A stretch of DNA of 23,929 bases from AB-629-J13 sp964518835 (GTDB lineage Bacteria; Fidelibacterota; Marinisomatia; Marinisomatales; AB-629-J13): positions 1 through 23,929 of the forward strand of contig CAZFKU010000018.1 of NCBI GenBank assembly GCA_964518835.1. The letters are read 5' to 3'. Positions 14,817 through 21,829 of the stretch are shown piece after piece (position 1 is the stretch's first letter; each line of letters begins with the position of its first letter). The position numbers and the translations under genes were made by a program. Under the pieces are notes generated by a model. It was not told the origin of the DNA, searched no databases, and saw nothing but the letters and a program-made list of their open reading frames with translations.

Positions 14817-16358
14817 TTATCCAGCGCTTTTTCGTTTTTCCCGGATGACTGCTGCTTTAATTTTTCCTCTGAGCACTCGATTGTCTAGAGCATTGATTTC
14901 CTCCATATTCCCATGGACTCCATCAGCGATCAATCGTTTCATCAATTCTTCTTCGGATTCAGCTTTTTCCGGTTCCTTTTTAGATGAATCTGAATGAACG
15001 GGAAGTTCCGGCATAGGCGGACGCTCTCCGCTACGTTTGGATTTCACCATCATCGCTTTCGCTTTACCTCTTGTTGGCTTATCCTCAATGGAATTAATAA
15101 ACTCCATATCTCCATCCAAAGCTTTGTTTACTGCAAAATGAATTAAATCTTCCGTAGATTCAAATTGGGGAGAAGAAGTTTCTACACCTGAAGATTCAGG
15201 GGGTTCTGCCTGAACCGGCATCTCCGGCATAGGAGGGCGTTCCCCGCTGCGCTTGGTTTTTACCATCATTGCCTTTGCTTTACCCCTTGTGGGTTTATCT
15301 GCTATTCCATTGATCACATCCATATTACCATCCAATGCTAAGTTAACAGCGTAATGAATCAGATCCTGGGTGTCCTCAAATATGGGGATACCACTTGCAT
15401 CAGTTTTCGGTTTTGGGGCAGAAGATGAGTCTTTCTCAGGCGTGATGTCCGGCATTGGCGGAATGATTCCTGTACGTTTTGCTTTTATCAATGCGGCTTT
15501 AGCTAATCCTCTTGTGGGCTTGTCCGGAATGGAATTGATGAAATCCATATCTCCTGAAATCCCTTTATTCACCGCATAAGCTATGGTCGTTTCCCTATCC
15601 ATGGAAGGCGCAGATGTATCGTCAACGGTTTTTTCTTCTTTTGACTTTTCATCTACAATGATTATTGGAAAAAACAATTCCTGAAAATCTTTCAATAGCA
15701 ACGATTTTTCTTTATGAAATCCCCAATATCCCAACAATGAAAATAATCCTTTATAGGAACGGGTGCAGGTAACCAGGATTTTACCATCTTTTTCTACCAA
15801 TTCAAATTGAGTCAATTCTTTTAACATTGGATTTATCCGTAGAAATAATGTGAATTGTTTTTCTTTCTCCATTGCCATAATCCTGCCATTTAAAAAAGGG
15901 AACAGTGAATTGCTCCTAGTTCTTACATGGCTTCCCGGCTTCAAATCGAATTGATCGAAAGAATATTGGTGAACATATCTGCCCATATCATTCAGGGGAA
16001 GCATTCGCTGAATTCCCGGATACCATAAATGGTAATCATTTAAAGAAATGAGACGCTTCCACACATCTGAAATGTCACCTTTGATTTCCTGCCAAACAAC
16101 TGTCTTGACATTTAATAAACTCACCTCATAAGATTTACCGGAACGTAGTTTTTTTGAGGTTGCTTCCTTGATAATCCCCGGTTTTGCCAACGAAGTGCCT
16201 TCAATGTCTATTTCATGCGTAGTGAATTTTTCAACTGCCCCATTATCAAGTTCCACCTTGTACATAGTGGGGAAATAATAAACTTCCTTGATGGAGCCCA
16301 CATCCCCGGTAGAGCGGACTGTTACATGTGTACCTGCCTGTATTTGATGTAAACTCAT
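14817..16358 (-). CDS. SRPBCC-like protein with four copies of an unknown ~50-aa repeat
   Basis: Protein of 513 aa without signal peptide. Residues 5-55 look like a small SH3/KOW-type barrel (GTHVTVRSTGDVGSIKEVYY). Residues about 78-232 resemble an SRPBCC (START/Bet v 1-like) domain, with WKRLISLNDYHLWYPGI and HVRTRSN, though the match is weak. The rest is four repeats at about 255-304, 330-379, 402-451 and 469-511, joined by Pro/Ser/Glu-rich linkers. The consensus includes (Y/F)AVN, (L/I)(D/S)G(D/N)M, (F/V)IN and DKPTRGKAKA, then KxKRSGERPPMPE. Repeats 2 and 3 are nearest to each other; repeat 4 lacks the PPMPE tail. Function unknown. It precedes the bc genes by 29 bases and may share their transcript. 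The 113 bases upstream are AT-rich and show no clear signal. Confidence 0.8.
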   Translation of the reverse strand: MSLHQIQAGTHVTVRSTGDVGSIKEVYYFPTMYKVELDNGAVEKFTTHEIDIEGTSLAKPGIIKEATSKKLRSGKSYEVSLLNVKTVVWQEIKGDISDVWKRLISLNDYHLWYPGIQRMLPLNDMGRYVHQYSFDQFDLKPGSHVRTRSNSLFPFLNGRIMAMEKEKQFTLFLRINPMLKELTQFELVEKDGKILVTCTRSYKGLFSLLGYWGFHKEKSLLLKDFQELFFPIIIVDEKSKEEKTVDDTSAPSMDRETTIAYAVNKGISGDMDFINSIPDKPTRGLAKAALIKAKRTGIIPPMPDITPEKDSSSAPKPKTDASGIPIFEDTQDLIHYAVNLALDGNMDVINGIADKPTRGKAKAMMVKTKRSGERPPMPEMPVQAEPPESSGVETSSPQFESTEDLIHFAVNKALDGDMEFINSIEDKPTRGKAKAMMVKSKRSGERPPMPELPVHSDSSKKEPEKAESEEELMKRLIADGVHGNMEEINALDNRVLRGKIKAAVIREKRKSAG

Positions 16359-16471
16359 TGATTTTGTTTTTTATCAGAGAGAATTGTTTTTGACAAAAAT
16401 TATTCGATTAAATTTTTGAAAATAAAAAAATACATATCGCTAAATTTAAATCACTTCCCTTAAATAAATAG

Positions 16472-16918
16472 CTATTTAGTTTCATCATCCAGCTTTTGAA
16501 TACGTCCCGTATGCCTGCCTCCCTGGAAAGGTGTCGCCAACCATTCTTCAATTACATCTATCATTTCTTTGGAAGATACAAATCGAGCACCCACTGATAA
16601 TATATTCGCATTATTATGTTGCCGTGAAAGTGAGGGTATTTCTTGATTCCCCCCATAAAAAACCACTGCTCTAACTCCTTTAATTCTATTTGCAGCCATT
16701 GCCTCTCCCTGCCCGGACCCTCCAAAAATGATCCCCCGGGAATGTGCATCAATTGCAACTGCCTTGGCAGCAGGAAAAATAAAATCAGGATAATCATCCA
16801 AAGCATCATACTCAAAAGCGCCGTGATCCATGATGGAATAACCGTTCTTAGATAAATATTCTTTTACCATTTCCTTTAATTCAAATCCAGCATGATCAGT
16901 AGCTAAGTGTATGTTCAT
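16472..16918 (-). CDS. rpiB: Ribose-5-phosphate isomerase B
   Basis: Cytoplasmic RpiB/LacAB-family enzyme, 148 aa, interconverting ribose 5-phosphate and ribulose 5-phosphate. TDHAG (Asp8, His9) forms the phosphate and ring-opening site. The anion loop GGSGQGEAMAANRIKG (66-81) has no catalytic Cys; Glu72 is in the place where Mycobacterium tuberculosis RpiB uses a Glu as base, so the enzyme follows that Cys-free type. HNNANILSVGAR (101-112) is the conserved second motif. The start is nine bases after the transketolase stop, so it is the third gene of the rpe-tkt-rpiB operon. Confidence 0.95.
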   Translation of the reverse strand: MNIHLATDHAGFELKEMVKEYLSKNGYSIMDHGAFEYDALDDYPDFIFPAAKAVAIDAHSRGIIFGGSGQGEAMAANRIKGVRAVVFYGGNQEIPSLSRQHNNANILSVGARFVSSKEMIDVIEEWLATPFQGGRHTGRIQKLDDETK

Positions 16919-16927
16919 TGTTTAGTT

Positions 16928-18967
16928 TTATTTTGTTTTGTCCTTTAGTTTTTGCAAATGTTCTCGAATCTGTGTTTCGATTTTCTCCGGTACAAATCCA
17001 AACTCTTCTGCTAAATCCTTATGAGGGGCTGAAGCACCAAAATGATCTATTCCAATATTTAATCCATTATCCCCGGTCAATCGCTCCCAGCCTAATGTAG
17101 CACCGGCTTCTATGGAAATTCTGATTCCCTTATCATCTGGTATAATTTTACTTCTTTCATCCTTTGAAATGAGAAAAAATTTCTCCCAGCATGGAATACT
17201 CACAACCCTGCAATTTAAATCATTCAATTTTGAACTCACCTCCATCCCAAGGGAAACTTCCGAACCTGTTGCTATAATAGTAATTTCAGGTTCCCCAGTA
17301 CAATCCTTTACAATGTAACCTCCTTTTCCTACCCCCTCTTTAATTTGGGATATGTCACAGTCAAGAACAGGAAGTCCTTGTCTGCTGAGTAACATAACGG
17401 AGGGAGTGGATGTATCCTGAAGAATACATGCCATTGAAGCTGCAGTTTCCTTTGCATCTGCTGGACGATACACATTCAAATTTGGGACCACCCGCAGACT
17501 CATAATGTGTTCCACAGGTTGATGTGTGGGACCGTCCTCTCCTACATAAAAAGAATCATGTGTGAATTCATAAATAACACGGAGATTTTGGATTGCCGAT
17601 AATCGAATTGCTGGTCTGGAATAATCTGAGAACACCAAAAACGTTCCACCGAATGGGATAATCCCGCCATGGTGAGCCAATCCATTACAAATGGTACCCA
17701 TAGGGAATTCTCTCACGCCAAACGCTAAATTTCTTCCGCCAGTATGTGATTTTGAAAAATCCCCATATGTCTTGGCGAAATTGGTTGTATAATTGGATGG
17801 TTCCAAATCTGCTGATCCTCCCACAATGTGGGGAAGTTGAGTTGCAAATTTATCCAAGGTGTATCCAAATGCTTTTCGGGTAGCGATTGAGGCTCCCTGT
17901 TCAAATTCAGGATAGGATAGATCAGGAAGCTGGTTATTCATTGTCATATTCCAAAACTTTTTGAAGGATGAAGTTTCCAGAGCAGTATTTAATTCTTTAT
18001 CCCATTCTTTTCTCAATTCAGTTAATTTTGGAAATCTATTTTGAAAATGGTTGCGTACTTCATTCGGTAAATAAAAAGTCTCCGGAGATAATCCTAATTT
18101 TTCTTTAGTAGCATCTATTTCTTCAAAAGGCAACGGCTTTCCGTGAGTCTCATGATCTCCTTCCATAGAAGCGGTTTCATTGGCAATTTGAGTTTTCCCG
18201 ATAATGAGACTGGGGTTTTCCATGACGTGTGATTTTTGAATTGCATCCCTGATCCCTTCATGGTTGTGTCCATCAATCTGTTGAACATGCCATCCGAATC
18301 CTTCAAATATTGTTCCATAATCCGTTGAGTCTGCCCGATCTGTATTACCGGAAATTTGTGCATCATTTGCATCATAAAACATGGTTATATCCCTCAGTTG
18401 CCAATGCCCGGCTAAGGAAGCAGCGCCTAAAGCCACTGGTTCCTGTAAGTCTCCATCACTGCATAGAATATAGGTTTTATGAGATAAAAAAGATGTGTCA
18501 ATACCTGTTTTCTCTGCACAAATATTTTTAAATAGCATTTCACCGACTGCCATCCCAATACCCATACCAACTCCCTGCCCCAAAGGTCCCGTAGTGGCTT
18601 CTACACCGGGAATATGAACTTCAGGATGTCCGGGAGTTTGGCTGTGAAGCTGACGAAACTGTTTCAGGTCATCCATGGACAACCATCCAATCATAAATAA
18701 CAAGGTATATAAAAGCATGGATTCATGCCCTGCTGACAAAACAAACCTGTCCCGATTGAACCAATCGGGGTCAGCAGGATCAAAATTTAAAAATTCAGTG
18801 AAAAGATAATAGGCAAAATCAATGGATGAAAGGGGTCCACCTGAATGACCGGAATTGGCTTTTCGTACTCCATCCAGAATAATTCCTTTCAACACTCGAA
18901 TCGAAAACGCATCTTTTTCTTCCCTGCTCCATTCTGAAAAAGTTTCAATATCCAGATAAGTTCTCAT
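16928..18967 (-). CDS. tkt: Transketolase
   Basis: Full-length (679 aa) thiamine diphosphate enzyme of the non-oxidative pentose phosphate pathway, cytoplasmic. The N-terminal domain shows ANSGHSGGP (His41), SAGHESM (His81), TTGPLGQGVGMGIG (125-138) and the cofactor/metal motif CSDGDLQEP (Asp171) with YDANDAQI (Asn201). The pyrimidine-binding domain has SFYVGEDGPTHQPVEH with the catalytic Glu and His. The C-terminal domain has IIATGSEVSLGMEVS and SIEAGATLGW. The ATG overlaps the stop of rpe by four bases, indicating co-transcription and coupling. No anomalies seen. Confidence 0.97.
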   Translation of the reverse strand: MRTYLDIETFSEWSREEKDAFSIRVLKGIILDGVRKANSGHSGGPLSSIDFAYYLFTEFLNFDPADPDWFNRDRFVLSAGHESMLLYTLLFMIGWLSMDDLKQFRQLHSQTPGHPEVHIPGVEATTGPLGQGVGMGIGMAVGEMLFKNICAEKTGIDTSFLSHKTYILCSDGDLQEPVALGAASLAGHWQLRDITMFYDANDAQISGNTDRADSTDYGTIFEGFGWHVQQIDGHNHEGIRDAIQKSHVMENPSLIIGKTQIANETASMEGDHETHGKPLPFEEIDATKEKLGLSPETFYLPNEVRNHFQNRFPKLTELRKEWDKELNTALETSSFKKFWNMTMNNQLPDLSYPEFEQGASIATRKAFGYTLDKFATQLPHIVGGSADLEPSNYTTNFAKTYGDFSKSHTGGRNLAFGVREFPMGTICNGLAHHGGIIPFGGTFLVFSDYSRPAIRLSAIQNLRVIYEFTHDSFYVGEDGPTHQPVEHIMSLRVVPNLNVYRPADAKETAASMACILQDTSTPSVMLLSRQGLPVLDCDISQIKEGVGKGGYIVKDCTGEPEITIIATGSEVSLGMEVSSKLNDLNCRVVSIPCWEKFFLISKDERSKIIPDDKGIRISIEAGATLGWERLTGDNGLNIGIDHFGASAPHKDLAEEFGFVPEKIETQIREHLQKLKDKTK

Positions 18968-19623
18968 GAAGGTTTTAACTCTTTAAATTTATTAATTTGA
19001 TTCACCGGATCGTCATTTTTAAAAATTCCTGAACCTACAACTAAGGCATCTGCTCCTGCATTTATGACATCAAGGGCATTTTCCAGTTTAATGCCGCCAT
19101 CAACTTCGATTTCCACCCTGTCCAATTTATATTTCCTCAACATCTGATGAAGAAGATTAATTTTTTCAAGAGATGATTCTATAAATTTTTGTCCGCCAAA
19201 TCCCGGTTTTACGCTCATGATCAACACCCGATCTATTTGATCTAAAAAAGGAGTGATTTCTTCTAAAGGTGTCGCCGGTTTTAATGAAATCCCCACATCT
19301 AATCCTAATGAATTTATCACGTCAATCAATTCACCGGGGTTGTCAGAAGATTCAATATGAAATGTGATCCCGTTTGCACCTGCTTTTTGAAAGGGCTCAA
19401 CTAAATCCCGGGGAGTGGCGACCATTAAATGAACATCAAAATAAATATTGGAGACAGGTCTTAACGATTTTACAACTACCGGACCGATAGTCAAATTTGG
19501 AACAAAATGATTGTCCATGACATCAATATGGATATAATCAGCTTTGCCGACACTGCATAAATTTAACGCATTACGGAGATCGGAAAAATCTGCAGACAGG
19601 ATGGAAGGAGCTATTTTGACCAA
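18964..19623 (-). CDS. rpe: Ribulose-phosphate 3-epimerase
   Basis: Cytoplasmic TIM-barrel enzyme, 219 aa, the usual length, interconverting ribulose 5-phosphate and xylulose 5-phosphate. Metal and catalytic residues are all present: APSILSADF (Ser7), HIDVMDNHFVPN (His32, Asp34), DVHLMV (His65), MSVKPGFGGQKF (136-147) and EVDGGI (Asp175). It is the first gene of the rpe-tkt-rpiB operon; the next gene starts within its stop codon. The small lipoprotein gene lies 57 bases upstream on the same strand and may share the promoter. Confidence 0.97.
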   Translation of the reverse strand: MVKIAPSILSADFSDLRNALNLCSVGKADYIHIDVMDNHFVPNLTIGPVVVKSLRPVSNIYFDVHLMVATPRDLVEPFQKAGANGITFHIESSDNPGELIDVINSLGLDVGISLKPATPLEEITPFLDQIDRVLIMSVKPGFGGQKFIESSLEKINLLHQMLRKYKLDRVEIEVDGGIKLENALDVINAGADALVVGSGIFKNDDPVNQINKFKELKPS

Positions 19624-19680
19624 TTTATACTAAAAATAAAGAGGGAATATTAGGGTTTTATGCAATGCAGTCCAAAGGTC

Positions 19681-20019
19681 TTAATCCCACTCAAACCCGG
19701 AAACCCTTCCTGTTTTGATTTCGATTTCAATTGAATTGTAATCCTGAAGGTCAGGAACAAAATAGTAAAGTATTTTATATTCATCATACTCATCAACCCA
19801 TGTGGAATCCGGTTCTCCAAACAGTCGGTTGACTTCGGTTTCAGTCGGATTCCTTTTTAAAAACTCCCAATCATCCAAGTTTGATTTTCGAAATCCCTTT
19901 TCTTCAAATGGAGTAGGCTCAATTGAGGGAGTATCTTTTTTATCCGGTTTAATTAAATGAGGACTGCATCCAACAATTATCCAGGAAATGATCAGAAAAA
20001 AACACCTTGTTTTCATCAT
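19681..20019 (-). CDS. Small lipoprotein, possibly BamE/SmpA-like
   Basis: Exported lipoprotein of 112 aa. The signal MKTRCFFLIISWIIVGC ends in a lipobox with the acylated Cys at position 18. The following residues are a flexible linker rich in Pro, Lys and Glu. The C-terminal part has FLKRNPTETEVNRLFGEPDS followed by YKILYYF and a final strand, the helix-turn-strand pattern of SmpA/OmlA-type proteins, where a GxPd motif follows the helices. The match is short, so a role in outer membrane protein assembly is only possible. Two adjacent Met codons could start it. It is divergent from the LOG-family gene across 121 bases of AT-rich DNA. Confidence 0.75.
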   Translation of the reverse strand: MMKTRCFFLIISWIIVGCSPHLIKPDKKDTPSIEPTPFEEKGFRKSNLDDWEFLKRNPTETEVNRLFGEPDSTWVDEYDEYKILYYFVPDLQDYNSIEIEIKTGRVSGFEWD

Positions 20020-20140
20020 GGAAATCTAGTCCAAATTAATTCTAACTCAAATGAAAAATTCAGTAAAATATTTATATGAACAGCTTTTTTAATGATTCAT
20101 TCCATATTAGTTTTCACCCCCGTAATATACTTGAGTATAA

Positions 20141-20950
20141 ATGACTGATAAACAAAAAAACAAACCTTTCCATTTGAATCCCGATTTTCTTAAAAGTCCT
20201 GATGCCAGGAGTATTCGGATTGCTGCAGAGTATTTAGGACCTCAACTACGATTTTCCCGAAACCATATTGAAGACACGATTGTATTTTTCGGAAGCGCCA
20301 GAATAAAATCACCAAAAGATGCAAAACAAGACCTTAAAAATAGATCAAAAAAAATACGACCTGAAAAAAAGAAGGAATTAGAACGAAATCTATCCATGAG
20401 TAAATTTTATGAAGATGCAAGACTACTTGCCAAACAATTGACAAAATGGAGCAAAAAACTAAAAAACTCAAAGCACCGTTATATCATAACATCAGGCGGA
20501 GGACCAGGAATCATGGAGGCAGCAAACCGTGGTGCATCTGAGGCAAAGGGATTAGCCATAGGATTAAACATAACCGTCCCCAATGAACAATCTGGAAATA
20601 AATGGATCACACCTGATCTTGATATAGAATTTCATTATTTCTTTATGAGAAAATTTTGGATGTCCTATCTGGCAAAAGCATTAGTAGCATTCCCAGGAGG
20701 ATTTGGTACTATGGATGAATTATTTGAAATTTTGACTTTAATCCAAACAAAAAAAATTAAAAAAACTATTCCCATCGTCTTGTATGGAAAGGAGTTTTGG
20801 GAAAACATTGTAAACTGGGATTATTTGGTAAAAATAGGAACGATATCAAAAAAAGATTTGAATTTATTTTGTATTTGTGACACAGTTGATGATGCTTACA
20901 ATTATCTTACCGATAAGATAACTGGTACTCACACAGGACCTAATTTTTAA
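20141..20950 (+). CDS. LOG-family protein (TIGR00730-type Rossmann fold)
   Basis: Soluble 269-aa protein of the LOG/lysine decarboxylase-like family, which mostly hydrolyse nucleoside 5'-monophosphates to free base and ribose 5-phosphate (cytokinin activation in some organisms). Motifs: VFFGSAR (48-54), TSGGGPGIMEAANRGA (117-132), FFMRKFWM (Arg170, Lys171) and PGGFGTMDELFE (185-196), which together mark the catalytic phosphoribohydrolase site. A Lys-rich insert (about 56-85) between the first strand and helix makes it longer than the 180-190 aa core. The stop is directly followed by the ATG of the glycosylase gene. The exact substrate is not clear. Confidence 0.9.
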   Translation: MTDKQKNKPFHLNPDFLKSPDARSIRIAAEYLGPQLRFSRNHIEDTIVFFGSARIKSPKDAKQDLKNRSKKIRPEKKKELERNLSMSKFYEDARLLAKQLTKWSKKLKNSKHRYIITSGGGPGIMEAANRGASEAKGLAIGLNITVPNEQSGNKWITPDLDIEFHYFFMRKFWMSYLAKALVAFPGGFGTMDELFEILTLIQTKKIKKTIPIVLYGKEFWENIVNWDYLVKIGTISKKDLNLFCICDTVDDAYNYLTDKITGTHTGPNF

Positions 20951-21532
20951 ATGTCTCCGGATAAAATCCGGTGTCCCTGGCCCGGCTCAAATGAGCTGAT
21001 GATTCGATATCATGATGAAGAGTGGGGAGTTCCGGTTCATGAGGACAGAAAACTGTTTGAGTTTATGGTGCTGGATTCATTTCAAGCTGGTCTTAGCTGG
21101 CAGATCGTTTTAAATAAAAGGGAAGGATTCAGAAGTGCATTTGCTGATTTTAACCCAGAGGAAGTGGCTCAGTTTGGGAAAAAAGAAATCGAAATTCTAA
21201 AGCAGGATAAATCCATCATACGAAATCAATTGAAAATAAAATCCACCATTTCAAATAGTCAACATTTTATAGATATTCAAAATAAATTTGGATCTTTTGA
21301 CAAATTCATTTGGCAGTTTACTGAGGGAATAACCCTAGTCAATAAATGGGAAAATATGGATGATATTCCCGTATCCACAGCGGAATCGGATGCTATGAGC
21401 GATGCATTAATAAACCGTGGTTTCAAATTTGTCGGAACCACAATTTGTTATGCATTTATGCAGGCGGCAGGAATGGTAAACGATCATTTGATATCTTGTT
21501 TTCGTTATAATGAACTGAAGGGTTTTGATTGA
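20951..21532 (+). CDS. tag: DNA-3-methyladenine glycosylase I
   Basis: DNA repair enzyme that removes 3-methyladenine, 193 aa, the usual length. The structural zinc ligands of the Tag family are all present with the same spacing as in E. coli: Cys8 (RCPWPG), His21 (RYHDEEWGVP), His179 and Cys183 (NDHLISCF). Further signatures are FEFMVLDSFQAGLSW with the conserved Glu and aromatic residues, and GFKFVGTTICYAFMQAAGMV. The start codon immediately follows the TAA of the LOG-family gene. AGGAC inside the end of that gene is a possible ribosome site, 11 bases upstream. The pair is probably co-transcribed. Confidence 0.96.
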   Translation: MSPDKIRCPWPGSNELMIRYHDEEWGVPVHEDRKLFEFMVLDSFQAGLSWQIVLNKREGFRSAFADFNPEEVAQFGKKEIEILKQDKSIIRNQLKIKSTISNSQHFIDIQNKFGSFDKFIWQFTEGITLVNKWENMDDIPVSTAESDAMSDALINRGFKFVGTTICYAFMQAAGMVNDHLISCFRYNELKGFD

Positions 21533-21591
21533 TTAAGTATTTGGATAAAGCATAATAATTCAACTAAACTTCGTCAAAATAATAGCAGTTT

Positions 21592-21746
21592 AATCTGATT
21601 GTTGCAGGGAAGCCGGTGAAAATCCGGCACAGTCCCCGCTACTGTAACCGTTAAGGGTTTTCTACTATGCCATTGTCCTGATAATTCGGAATGAGAAGGC
21701 GGAAAACTCTGAGAATGCGGAAGTCAGGAAACCTGGACATCAGACT
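21592..21746 (+). promoter_or_regulatory. Cobalamin (AdoCbl-type) riboswitch
   Basis: The core agrees with the class I cobalamin aptamer: GGGAAGCCGGTGAAAATCCG at 21608-21627 continuing with GCACAGTCCCCGCTACTGTA (21627-21646), and a B12-box-like GGAAGTCAGGAAACCTG at 21719-21735. The closing P1 helix pairs TCTGAT (21594-21599) with ATCAGA (21739-21744). Between aptamer and gene, CCGAG (21807-21811) can pair with TTCGG (21818-21822), hiding part of the GGAG ribosome site before the ATG at 21830. There is no T run, so control is probably at translation. This fills the 297-base gap before the receptor gene and marks the downstream gene as B12-repressed. Confidence 0.95.
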
Positions 21747-21829
21747 ATTGTTTCATACTTTCGGGATAAAGGTCATGAAATATTTCAATATATCTTCCCC
21801 CTTCACCCGAGCTTAATTTCGGAGTTGCA

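Noticed and set aside
15013..15300. Direct DNA repeats suspected of being a tandem duplication or CRISPR-like array
   Set aside because: They are the coding copies of the protein repeat, with many synonymous differences and a whole number of codons between them.
16388..16425. TTGACA with AT-rich sequence downstream, resembling a + strand sigma-70 promoter
   Set aside because: No + strand gene follows and the -10 is poor; a chance match in AT-rich intergenic DNA.
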